Both the position numbers and the translations under genes were made by a program. Below are positions 12,127 through 22,043 of a DNA stretch of 64,000 nt, piece by piece. Within the stretch, counting starts at the first letter, position 1. Each line of letters begins with the position of its first letter. This DNA is from Phytophthora hibernalis (Eukaryota > Oomycota > Peronosporomycetes > Peronosporales > Peronosporaceae), in NCBI GenBank assembly GCA_012656075.1, contig JAAKBF010000203.1, positions 496,001-560,000 on the forward strand. Direction: 5' to 3'. The notes under the pieces are model-generated. The model was not told where the DNA came from. It worked only from the letters and a program-made list of their open reading frames with translations, and searched no databases.

Positions 12127-12650
12127 AAGACTCCAGCATCAATGGGGAGATCGCCGACTTCGCGACGCCCTGTAGCGACTACATCTCGCCCACATGCCAC
12201 GACACCATGTACTTCTAGTATCACGCGTAGCTGTTCACGTACAACGAATGCAGCGACATGGTGTTTGACTCTTAGAGTCTGCACATCAGCGCTTGTGACG
12301 ACAAATCTGGCTCGGGCATGAACCACAACCAAGGCCGCAGTGCTCCAGAGAACGATATTCTCGAAGGCGGTGGTGACTGCTATATCCTTGTCGGTCCAGG
12401 ATGGATTAACCAGGGATGCTAGACTGGCATTGGGGGATACGGAACTCCTTACTGCTTCTACAACTACGACTGCACCACTTAAGGCGCCAACAATAAGGAC
12501 GTGCCGACCGCGTACTACGCGAATCTCCACGGACACCAGGCATCGTACCACGGTTTCCGCTATGGTGCTAACAATCTGTGTGACGTGGCGATCGCCGATG
12601 CCACCAACAGTGTCGAGTGGGTCATGGAGCTACCCACACCTACCGGTAGA
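12127..12650 (+). pseudogene. GH16 KRE6/SKN1-like beta-glucan synthesis protein, fragment
   Basis: One plus-strand frame reads through most of this stretch with several in-frame stops. It gives INGEIADFATPCSDY, then SGSGMNHNQGRSAPENDILE, then GGYGTPYCFYNYDCTT and YGANNLC. The GRxAPExDILE block matches the catalytic-region signature (GRGAPEIDI) of fungal and oomycete KRE6/SKN1 proteins, which help build beta-1,6-glucan in the cell wall. Stops occur after TMYF, YHA, VFDS, NQGC and CTT. Substitution to stop codons, not only frame loss, separates it from the other genes in this window and marks it as a true relic. The second E of the expected EIDxxE is kept, but the first motif reads ENDILE. The 5' part is missing at the hairpin and the 3' end is indistinct. 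Confidence 0.7.
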
Positions 12651-13491
12651 AGGGCAGTTGGACATACCGGTCGAAGCCGAGACCGCACTCCTTCACCAGC
12701 GCTAGTCAACTTGTTGGCCTTTAGTCTACATAGTCTGTCGGTGACAGCATCCGAACTCGCAGAAGGTTGGAAACGCTGTGTGAAGAAACTGGAGAGTGGA
12801 TCTCTGCCGTGAACGCTTGAGTTGAAGTGCTCGCATCCAAAGATGCATGTTGAAGGCGTTCATAACTGCCGTGGGTACGAACCGGAGAAGAGTGTAGCCA
12901 CACACGAGCATCGAGGGCGCGATCGTGGTGGACACGCCGTCAGTCGATGTCACCATCTGTTCAACGCCGCGAAGATCGACTCGACTACCAGCAGCGGCAG
13001 CACTTTCGTCGGAGCTCATGGTCGAGTTGGTTGTGTGGAATGAGTGTGGAATGAGTCGAACTGTAATGATGACATCGACACCCTTGAGTCGGGGTGATGG
13101 CTGGGTTTGCAACCATTTCTCGTTGAGCCTGTAAAAGTTTGTGCTCAGAGCACCTGACGGACGTACACGCTTGGACCCGTCAACGTGTTCGTCACGCAGC
13201 CCGGGCAGGAGTTCCATGAGGATCCGACCGCCGTGGGAGGATAGACGACGACAGCACAGGTTCGTACGGAGATCGATTCTTATGAAGCAGGCTGCTTCTC
13301 TGTGGGAAGTGCGGCGGTTCAGATCTTTTTACGTCAAGAATGCAAAATATCTGTGTAAAAATGTTTTAAAGCGAGTAAAAGGCACTTATTACGTAAAAAT
13401 GTAAAAATGTAAATGTAAAAATGCCAACCCTGCATTGGTGGCCCAGCAAGCACTGGGTTCGAAACCTCCACATGCAGCACTATCGAACACG
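12651..13491. other. Gap between GH16 relic and palindrome
   Basis: No gene is recognised. A 163-codon minus-strand frame (12726-13217) has no domain I can name and may be chance. From 13362 to 13422 there is a low-complexity stretch with repeated GTAAAAATG units, like the one at 12005-12020. The palindrome begins at 13492. Confidence 0.35.
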
Positions 13492-14069
13492 CAGCGTTGC
13501 GCGCAAAGGGACGCGTTGAACCCAGCGTCGCCGCCGTCCATCTCGTCCACTGTGGTCCACAGTGTGGACGACTGCGGTGATCGATTTCGCTGCCTTATGC
13601 TTGCTTGGTGCTTGCAGAGCCTGGTACGAAGGCGCTGAGCAAGTCTGACTGCAGCAGTATCAGGACAGCTGTACGCGCAGCGCCGCTCGGTCGGTGAAGG
13701 GGTGCGAGGCTTTGCCGGCACCGGAGACGGCGGACCGGAGCAGAGACCGTGACCGCGGCCCCGTCAGCGCACGCGCCTAGGGCGGACGAGCCCGGCGCTC
13801 ACAATCGCATTGTGCGGTCACCAATTGCGCGCGAAGAGGCACATGTGGGCAAGATACTTTTTTGCGTTACAGTGTACGCGTTCCACGGAATATGCGGCGA
13901 ACGCAACGGCGTGCCACGCTTGAAGTGCAGACCAGGTTCGAATCGAGTGGAGCCCAGCGCGGCGACTCGCCAATGCCCGTATGGCTGCTGCAGTTGCTGT
14001 CATCACCTTGCGGCCGTGCTGCTCTAGCTGGAGTTCGCCTACAAATGCTGCCGCCACCACCGTGTCGCC

Positions 14070-15453
14070 CTACTGCTCTGGCTGGATGTGGGCGATGTCC
14101 CAAGGCCCGAGAATCTCGCTGCAAGGGGCACAAAAAGAACCAGGCATCGAAAAAGAGTGAGACCGCCATTCGTGCGTGCGCATCCCCCTCGGTGCGCAGC
14201 TGAAAAACTGCAGAAAGACATGCTCGGGCAACACACACACAACGTACTTCTTGGACTCCTGCACGTGCATGAACCAGAGCGGGCACACGAGCGCCAGGAA
14301 GAGCACGAAGGCCCCCGCGAGCACGCTCAGCAGCGCTGAGAGCTGCCACGTGAGCGCCGACGACAGCGCAAAGAGCGCGGCCGCCGTCAGTAGGTGGGCC
14401 TGCTCCGAGTGGCGCTAGATGTACACGAATGCAAACGCGTAGAATAAGACCGCCGCATTGGCATCAGCACCTCCTCCGAGCTAGCAAAGGGATAGATGCG
14501 CACCTTGACCTCGCGCTGGAAAATGGGAAACATGGCGAAGATCTCTATCGCCAACAGCACGAACGCGAACACGTGCTCGTTCGACTGCAGCCGCGAGCCC
14601 AGCAGCACCGCCGTGAAGATGGCGGCGTTCAGCGAGATGGTGCCGCTGAAGCTGCAGTCCAACACGCAACACGTCAGTCGTAGTGGGACTCCAGTCGATA
14701 CATCGAGCGACACATTGATTTAGCACCCCTTTATAAGCTTACTTACCGGCCGATGCCCGAGTTGACATAGTTGTAGTCGTGCGCGATCAGGTGCAGTAGC
14801 CCCAGGGACGTCGCCAACGCCCAAATCGTGTCATCTGCATACGATTTCGTGAGCGTCCGCAGCACGGGCGACAAGAGCGACAGCGTAGCGCAGAAGAGCA
14901 GACACGAGCTCAGCGTGTCCATCGTGTCTATTATATACTCAGCAAAGATCAGTCAGTAGCAAACGCAGCACAGCATCACCTTCGTCACCGCAGAGTACTA
15001 ACGTAGAGGAAGGTCGAGGTGGAAGCGAAGCAGTACAAAGCCAGCCACTGCCAGGAACACGTCAATGCCGCCCAGCAGCACGGCGGACACGGCATCTTGG
15101 CGGACGAACTCAAACACCGACTACCAGCAGCCAACAGCAAGCAGCTCCGTGTTCAGTGCCATGCTCTATCGCACAGTAGCCAGCTCTCGGAACGCACAAA
15201 GAAGATCAACACGGCGCAGATCTGCTGCGTGATGGCCGCAGCCGAGCGCACCATGCCTCCGTAGTCCAGCTCCCGCACATTTGCTGCAGGCAGTAGGAAG
15301 CAGTTAGTCGCAGCTCTGAGACTGTAATTGCAGCCCTTCGTCTGTAATTGACTCGCCGTTCGTGCGCATCTGCTCCAGGAACGTCTCATCCACGTAGTTG
15401 TCTTCATACGGCTGCGGAGCGTACAGGACCTTCTTCCACTTGGGCTGCTCCAT
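14070..15453 (-). CDS. PIGC: GPI-GlcNAc transferase subunit PIG-C (GPI2), left palindrome copy
   Basis: Membrane subunit of the ER complex that adds GlcNAc to phosphatidylinositol, the first step of GPI-anchor synthesis. The start MEQPKWKKVLYAPQPYEDNY aligns with the human PIGC N-terminus, followed by DETFLEQMR. Later exons give hydrophobic spans, SPVLRTLTKS, the HDYNYVNSG block and a C-terminal EILGPWDIAHI, matching HGPWDEAEI in animals. Seven exons mirror those of the right copy. This copy keeps HSEQAHLLT after the fifth intron, so its frame is intact there. That intron also reads as a hydrophobic frame, but removing it gives a better alignment. Length is about 281 residues. The first intron appears to use a GC donor. 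Confidence 0.88.
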
Positions 15454-16492
15454 GGTGTGCTTCACTGTACGTCGCCGCAGGAGGACTCAGTATCTGGTGC
15501 AGCTCATTGGCTGAAATAGAATACAATTTTGAGGACTTATAATTGCTTCAGAATATATTTGTGAGTGTACCAATCACAAAAAGACTTTTTGTGAGTCACA
15601 AAAAGTACTTGGATACAGTTCTATTTTGATATTTGAAATCATAAATGACTTGATTAATGTATGAGAACGATTTAATTCGTTTAGTCTGATCCCAGTCAAT
15701 TTCATATGTAAAATGGCCGACGGTACCGTAAGAATTAGCAACCCGGAAGAGTGATTTTCTTCGGACTACGCTACGTCAAACAAATCTCAGTCGGTGCATT
15801 TGCGAGACGTACCGGAACTCGTACGCGCAGACGGAGCACGCAGGGCGGACGCGCCGTGATTGCAATACGGCTGCTTGATTGCAACACGCACAATCTCGCC
15901 GACGTCACGCTCATCTTAGACCATTATTGGGTCCGGTCAAGCATAGGCGAATGATCGGGTCTTGGTTGCTCGGCAACCGAGCAACCAAGACCCGATCATT
16001 CGCCTATGCTTGACCGGACCCAATAATGGTCTAAGATGAGCGTGACGTCGGCGAGATTGTGCGTGTTGCAATCAAGCAGCCGTATTGCAATCACGGCGCG
16101 TCCGCCCTGCGTGCTCCGTCTGCGCGTACGAGTTCCGGTACGTCTCGCAAATGCACCGACTGAGATTTGTTTGACGTAGCGTAGTCCGAAGAAAATCACT
16201 CTTCCGGGTTGCTAATTTACGGTACCGTCGGCCATTTTACATATGAAATTGACTGGGATCAGACTAAACGAATTAAATCGTTCTCATACATTAATCAAGT
16301 CATTTATGATTTCAAATATCAAAATAGAACTGTATCCAAGTACTTTTTGTGACTCACAAAAGTCTTTTGTGATTGGTACACTCACAAATATATTCTGAAG
16401 CAATTATAAGTCCTCAAAATTGTATTCTATTTCAGCCAATGAGCTGCACCAGATACTGAGTCCTCCTGCGGCGACGTACAGTGAAGCACACC
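15454..16492. other. Palindrome centre between the two PIGC starts
   Basis: About 520 bases on each side of the axis (15974-15976) separate the two divergent PIGC start codons. No gene is recognised. It contains a CCAAT-type motif next to each PIGC copy and an AT-richer stretch with ACTTTTTGTGA repeats at about 15575-15610, mirrored at 16340-16375. Confidence 0.5.
15502..15517 (-). promoter_or_regulatory. CCAAT-box motif upstream of PIGC (left copy)
   Basis: In gene direction the sequence is ATTTCAGCCAATGAGC, about 50 bases before the PIGC ATG; its mirror lies at 16429-16444. The same CATTGGCTGA core occurs twice before MAGOH. Binding of a CCAAT factor is inference. Confidence 0.35.
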
Positions 16493-18452
16493 ATGGAGCA
16501 GCCCAAGTGGAAGAAGGTCCTGTACGCTCCGCAGCCGTATGAAGACAACTACGTGGATGAGACGTTCCTGGAGCAGATGCGCACGAACGGCGAGTCAATT
16601 ACAGACGAAGGGCTGCAATTACAGTCTCAGAGCTGCGACTAACTGCTTCCTACTGCCTGCAGCAAATGTGCGGGAGCTGGACTACGGAGGCATGGTGCGC
16701 TCGGCTGCGGCCATCACGCAGCAGATCTGCGCCGTGTTGATCTTCTTTGTGCGTTCCGAGAGCTGGCTACTGTGCGATAGAGCATGGCACTGAACACGGA
16801 GCTGCTTGCTGTTGGCTGCTGGTAGTCGGTGTTTGAGTTCGTCCGCCAAGATGCCGTGTCCGCCGTGCTGCTGGGCGGCATTGACGTGTTCCTGGCAGTG
16901 GCTGGCTTTGTACTGCTTCGCTTCCACCTCGACCTTCCTCTACGTTAGTACTCTGCGGTGACGAAGGTGATGCTGTGCTGCGTTTGCTACTGACTGATCT
17001 TTGCTGAGTATATAATAGACACGATGGACACGCTGAGCTCGTGTCTGCTCTTCTGCGCTACGCTGTCGCTCTTGTCGCCCGTGCTGCGGACGCTCACGAA
17101 ATCGTATGCAGATGACACGATTTGGGCGTTGGCGACGTCCCTGGGGCTACTGCACCTGATCGCGCACGACTACAACTATGTCAACTCGGGCATCGGCCGG
17201 TAAGTAAGCTTATAAAGGGGTGCTAAATCAATGTGTCGCTCGATGTATCGACTGGAGTCCCACTACGACTGACGTGTTGCGTGTTGGACTGCAGCTTCAG
17301 CGGCACCATCTCGCTGAACGCCGCCATCTTCACGGCGGTGCTGCTGGGCTCGCGGCTGCAGTCGAACGAGCACGTGTTCGCGTTCGTGCTGTTGGCGATA
17401 GAGATCTTCGCCATGTTTCCCATTTTCCAGCGCGAGGTCAAGGTGCGCATCTATCCCTTTGCTAGCTCGGAGGAGGTGCTGATGCCAATGCGGCGGTCTT
17501 ATTCTACGCGTTTGCATTCGTGTACATCTAGCGCCACGGAGCAGGCCCACCTACTGACGGCGGCCGCGCTCTTTGCGCTGTCGTCGGCGCTCACGTGGCA
17601 GCTCTCAGCGCTGCTGAGCGTGCTCGCGGGGGCCTTCGTGCTCTTCCTGGCGCTCGTGTGCCCGCTCTGGTTCATGCACGTGCAGGAGTCCAAGAAGTAC
17701 GTTGTGTGTGTGTTGCCCGGAGCATGTCTTTCTGCAGTTTTTCAGCTGCGCACCGAGGGGGATGCGCACGCACGAATGGCGGTCTCACTCTTTTTCGATG
17801 CCTGGTTCTTTTGTGCCCCTTGCAGCGAGATTCTCGGGCCTTGGGACATCGCCCACATCCAGCCAGAGCAGTAGGGCGACACGGTGGTGGCGGCAGCATT
17901 TGTAGGCGAACTCCAGCTAGAGCAGCACGGCCGCAAGGTGATGACAGCAACTGCAGCAGCCATACGGGCATTGGCGAGTCGCCGCGCTGGGCTCCACTCG
18001 ATTCGAACCTGGTCTGCACTTCAAGCGTGGCACGCCGTTGCGTTCGCCGCATATTCCGTGGAACGCGTACACTGTAACGCAAAAAAGTATCTTGCCCACA
18101 TGTGCCTCTTCGCGCGCAATTGGTGACCGCACAATGCGATTGTGAGCGCCGGGCTCGTCCGCCCTAGGCGCGTGCGCTGACGGGGCCGCGGTCACGGTCT
18201 CTGCTCCGGTCCGCCGTCTCCGGTGCCGGCAAAGCCTCGCACCCCTTCACCGACCGAGCGGCGCTGCGCGTACAGCTGTCCTGATACTGCTGCAGTCAGA
18301 CTTGCTCAGCGCCTTCGTACCAGGCTCTGCAAGCACCAAGCAAGCATAAGGCAGCGAAATCGATCACCGCAGTCGTCCACACTGTGGACCACAGTGGACG
18401 AGATGGACGGCGGCGACGCTGGGTTCAACGCGTCCCTTTGCGCGCAACGCTG
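15977..18452 (-). repeat. Right arm of 5 kb palindrome
   Basis: 2476 bases, the reverse complement of 13492-15973 apart from six small indels. Relative to the left arm it lacks two bases near 16216, one A and one T near 16360-16370, two bases in PIGC near 17538, and one T near 17812, and it has one extra G near 17719. These sum to the 6-base length difference. I saw no substitution between the arms. The outer 578 bases (17875-18452) hold no gene I recognise. Confidence 0.95.
16493..17874 (+). CDS. PIGC: PIG-C (GPI2), right palindrome copy, frame broken
   Basis: Same protein as the left copy and divergent from it. Exons by eye: 16493-16589, 16663-16748, 16826-16943, 17019-17199, 17295-17442, 17532-17696 and 17826-17874. 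The first intron would use a GC donor (joining TN to ANVRELDYGG); the rest are GT-AG. Just after the fifth intron two bases (TC) present in the left copy are missing, so spliced RNA would leave frame before QAHLLTAAALF. Unspliced, the two errors cancel, which creates a deceptive long frame through 17233-17874. Whether this is a second, dying gene or a duplicated read with errors depends on whether the palindrome is real. Confidence 0.85.
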
Positions 18453-19703
18453 GCCACTTATTGGTGCCGCGGCGCCCCTTCACAGTGCAACAAAATCACC
18501 CGCCAGCCGGACTCCACGTACGTCACGTTGAAGTGCTTGATGGCGGGCGGCTGGCGAAAAGGCTCATTTGCTGATGATGGACGTACGCCATGCAAGTCTC
18601 CCGGGTAAAAATACTGTGCTCGCCTATCTGTGCCAGCACAACCAGTCTCGTAGGCAAGGCAATGCAGCGCAAGGTTTCAATGAAGCATAAGTGTATCAGA
18701 CCAAGCCTCCCGCCGTCGGAGATGGGCAAGATACGCGGCCGTTGAAGTAGGCGGTGATTTTGTCCAATCGCAGGGCGCAGCGGAAATCAGCTGTGGCGCG
18801 CTGCGATTGGCTGAAAAAGGGGTCGTGAAACGGAACTTTCCACGAACCCAGTCCCGACTCCCACTCACCATACATAGCCAGGCTAAATTTCGGTCACACT
18901 TCAATTTCCTTACGGCGCATTTAATGAGACAGAGGGGAGGTCTTCTCTCCTTGATGCGTAAAACATTCTTGTAGCCCGATACCCTCGTTCCTCTTTTTTA
19001 CAAATCTAGTACAATTAACATGTAAATACGTTTTTAGCATTTCGGTATCGGTGCTGTTATTAATATCATTAAAGGCAATTCACACTTCAACGCCCGGCAG
19101 CGAATTGCCGCTCGCCGGCGCCGCACACGCCAGAGTCCATGGGCGCCAGCAGATGGCCGCCCATCTGCATGGCTACAGTGCCCTGGGCGGCGCGAACCAC
19201 GGCGGAGATTCGAGCTCGTTGAACGCCTTGATGGCCGCTCGCGTCGATGGCCGCTGCGTTCATAACGGCGCCGAAACGGTGAGCTTGCGCTGATGATCAT
19301 AGTGTCTTGGCGTTTTTATGGTGGGCTTCCAACAACTGACTTGGCGAATGTATGCCCCGCTTCAACCCGGCGAACCGTGGAAGAACGCTCTCCGTCGCAT
19401 GCCTGCGATTGGCCCAAATGCTTCAAGCAGCCTCAGAAGGACCTCTGGCTCATGGGGGCGCCTCATAGAAGGAAAAATTGCTGGCCTGCTCATTTGAGCT
19501 TTCGCCTGCAGCTGTGCACGTGCTCCCCACCGCTCTCCGCTCCAAAGGCCTCGCCTCACCCGCCCGCCTTCGTTGCCTTCGTTGTCGTTGCCGTCTTGTC
19601 GTCCGGTGTATCTTTCTTGTGTGCTGTGCGCTACCATCACTCTCGGCCTCGTCATCCTTCTAGAACAACCGAAGGCTCCTTTCCCCTCTTCAACGCGTTC
19701 ACT
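18453..19703. other. Gap between palindrome and Myb gene
   Basis: No gene is recognised in 1.25 kb. Short minus-strand frames at 18523-18904 and 19034-19300 show no family I know. A pair of CCAATCGCAG / CTGCGATTGG boxes sits at about 18757-18812. Nearer the Myb start there is a palindromic GCTCATTTGAGC (about 19488-19499), which resembles an oomycete Inr. Confidence 0.35.
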
Positions 19704-20918
19704 ATGGCCTCCGCTGCTGTGCTCAAGAGCGTGCGATCGCACCCCAAGCTCCTCTCGCTGCAGCACGTCGACGACACTTTCCTCTGCGGCGGCGACGCGC
19801 CCATGACTCCGCTGGGCAACGACGCGCCGCTCTTCTCGGCCACCGTGTCCCCGCGCGACCCTCCGCCAAGCTCACCGCCGCCCCATCCTCCAAGACGACG
19901 TCCAGCAGCCACTCCACTGCCTTCGCCAGCCACCGCGTGTGCATCCCGTCCTCCGCCTCAAGCGATGACGCGTCCGACGACGACGACGACGACATGGAAG
20001 ACGTCGCACGTGGGTCGGGTAAGCCCGTCAAGGCCAACACGGGCCGTTGGACCGAGTCTGAGCACAAGCTCTTCCTGCAGGGACTCGAGACCTTCCCCTA
20101 CCGCGCGTGGAAGAAGATCGCGACGCTCATCAAGACGCGCACTGTGGTGCAGATCCGCACCCATGCCCAAAAGTACTACCAGAAGCTGGAGAAGGAGGAG
20201 GCCCGGATGAAGGAGCGTGAGGCCCAGGACCGCGCGGCCTTCGCGTCCGGTGTGGCTCCCCTTCGTCGCCCTCGAGCCCCGCTTCGCAGAAGAAGAAGAT
20301 GCACCTCATGCGCAAACGCAAGTGCTCGCTGCTGGACCTAGACACGGACACGGACAGCGACTCGGCCATGCTCCCCAGTGTGCCCAAGCGCCTCGCCCGC
20401 GAACAGCCGCTGGCCGCGCACATGTCCCCAAGCAGAAGATGCCGTCGCTCTCGTGCAACAAGGTCTTCTTCGGTCACCCCATGGACGCGCGCTTCATGTT
20501 CGGCCGCAACCTGAAGAGCCACGCCGGCATGCAGCCGCCCCACCAGCTACCGATGGATTTCGCCGACGCTGCGGCTGAAGCCATGATCCTCGACTTTGCC
20601 GAGGACAGGGCTCTGGCGGACTACTCGCTCGACTGCGTGGACCAGACGCTCGCGTCCATCGACAACGACGACCTTCTGCAGCTTACGGAGGAGGAGCTCG
20701 AGTGGTTCTCAACCTCTAGCACGGAGGCCAAGGCGACCAGTGGTGATGTCAAGACTGAACCCACCGAGACTGCCAACGCCGAACCCTTTTTGGAATTGGA
20801 CACCGCCACGTTGGACGGCGAGAATTTTGCATCGGACTTGTGTCTCGACGATGACGACTTCGTACTGGACCCGGAGAAGTTCCTGTCGAGCTACTTCGCC
20901 CCCAACGAGAAGGCATGA
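19704..20918 (+). CDS. Single-repeat SHAQKYF-type Myb transcription factor
   Basis: Nuclear DNA-binding protein with one Myb/SANT repeat (about 20043-20190): GRWTESEHKLFLQGLETF, then W-KKIATLIKTRT and RTHAQKYYQKLEKEEAR. The last block is the SHAQKYF signature with a T for S and Y for F, as in plant CCA1-like and protist single-repeat Mybs. It is preceded by a run of Asp codons (DDDDDD, about 19977-19992). A basic KKKMHLMRKRK and DTDTDSDSD stretch follows, then an acidic C-terminus that could activate transcription. The frame changes at about 19858-19864, at C-run 20258-20261 and at C-run 20426-20429. One extra C at each joins the three frames into about 405 residues. Targets unknown. Confidence 0.85.
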
Positions 20919-21157
20919 ATTGGGAAGGGCGACATCGTGGTGGTCACAAGTGCTGCAGCTTCCTCGTAAAGCGCCGTCCCATCTGTCAGTCCCGTCCGGT
21001 TTTTAGTTTTTGATACCCCACCCCATCAGCTCCCTGTTACGTCGGGCGCTCGGTTGCATGTAGCTGGTGCCCTCCAGGAGAAGTGTCAACCCTATTATTA
21101 TTATTATTCAACATCAAAACAATTTTACCTCTCAAGACTTGCCTGTGTTGAAGTTAT
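20919..21157. other. Convergent 3' regions with ATT microsatellite
   Basis: This is the gap between the stops of the Myb gene and TSEN54. It holds a short (ATT)n run at about 21095-21110 and presumably both polyadenylation regions. Confidence 0.5.
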
Positions 21158-21958
21158 CTAGCTGCTGATCTCGAATAGCAGCACACTTTGGTCGTGGTGG
21201 ACCACAGCCAGCTTCACTGGCATTGGGACGCACGCCAGCGATGTGTCGCCTCCGTCTCCATCGCCGCAGCCGCTGCGTCCAATAGCCTGGCGGAGATTGT
21301 GCGGTCCTGGAGCGGCGTCCCCAAAGCGACACACAATCACCCGGAAGACCAGCACCAACCTCTTTTTCTGCCTTGGCTTCTTTGGTTTAGCCCTCGCATC
21401 AGCTGGTGCGTCTTGGTGCTCCTTTGTCTCCACTGCGACCGTCTTGCAAACGTCGAACGCGACGTCGCACGGCTCGCCCTGAACAAAGTGTCGAGGGGCC
21501 CTTCGACCGTCTTCACTGGCTGCAAGCGCCTCGAGGCATCGCCGCGGGTGCAGCTTCTGGTCCTTGAGGAAGGCGTACACCTCTATACAGGCCAAGGACA
21601 CGCGCGCGTCCGTGGCCAGTGTGGCGATGAACTCGGCGACGTTCAATTCTTTGGCCTCTTCGCCTTCAGAGGGCAGTAGGAAGATGACCAATGCCCCTCG
21701 TTGCAGCAGGTAGTTGGCCTCCTCCGGGTAGAGCGACAGCCCCGTGAAGGAGCCCGTGGAGGTTGGAGGAGGCGACGCTTTGGCTGCGACTGGCGGAGGC
21801 TCTCGACGCTGCCGCTTCTTCACGCTAGCGCCCATGTTGAACAACAGTCGGCCGCGCTGGTGCGTGATGTGCGTGAGTCCCGTGGCCGGGTCGTACTCCC
21901 CACGGACATGTCCTTGCCGAGGCGTGCCATTTGATACTGAATGGAAGTGGCGATGCAT
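21158..21958 (-). CDS. TSEN54: tRNA-splicing endonuclease subunit Sen54-like
   Basis: Structural subunit of the tRNA intron endonuclease. Seen: GEYDPATGLTHITHQRGRLL near the N-terminus, LYPEEANYLLQRGALVIF (the PEE-A-LL-RG signature of Sen54), then VSLACIEVYAFLKDQKLHPRR and a C-terminal VKLAVVHHDQSVLLFEIS, the terminal strand seen in Sen54. No catalytic triad is expected in this subunit. The start is uncertain. ATG at 21958 keeps one frame (267 codons). ATG at 21930 gives MARLGKDMSVG and would join the body only if a G is missing from GGGG, an error type common in this window. The family call rests on the two conserved blocks. Confidence 0.75.
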   Translation of the reverse strand: MHRHFHSVSNGTPRQGHVRGEYDPATGLTHITHQRGRLLFNMGASVKKRQRREPPPVAAKASPPPTSTGSFTGLSLYPEEANYLLQRGALVIFLLPSEGEEAKELNVAEFIATLATDARVSLACIEVYAFLKDQKLHPRRCLEALAASEDGRRAPRHFVQGEPCDVAFDVCKTVAVETKEHQDAPADARAKPKKPRQKKRLVLVFRVIVCRFGDAAPGPHNLRQAIGRSGCGDGDGGDTSLACVPMPVKLAVVHHDQSVLLFEISS

Positions 21959-22043
21959 ACTCAGATCAAGGTAAATCGTAACAGAAAACTTGCTACATTT
22001 TGCTAGAATACACCCTGATCTCCACCCTACTCTATATTAAAAT

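Larger units (their letters stand above)
13492..15973 (+). repeat. Left arm of 5 kb palindrome
   Basis: 2482 bases that reappear as their reverse complement at 15977-18452. The arms meet across a 3-base spacer at 15974-15976. It includes one PIGC gene on the minus strand (14070-15453). The outer boundary is sharp: the match stops at C13492, paired with G18452. The outer 578 bases hold no gene I recognise. The inner 520 bases between the PIGC start and the axis probably hold its promoter. Confidence 0.95.

Noticed and set aside
12726..13217. 163-codon minus-strand frame
   Set aside because: It has no recognisable domain and lies in a decayed, repeat-flanked patch; composition alone could produce it.
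15751..16199. Two identical 67-codon frames facing each other at the palindrome axis
   Set aside because: They are the same sequence seen in both arms, lack an ATG start and show no known family.
17233..17874. A continuous 213-codon frame as a distinct membrane protein
   Set aside because: It is PIGC exons 5-7 read through two unspliced introns, made possible only by the two-base loss in the right palindrome copy.
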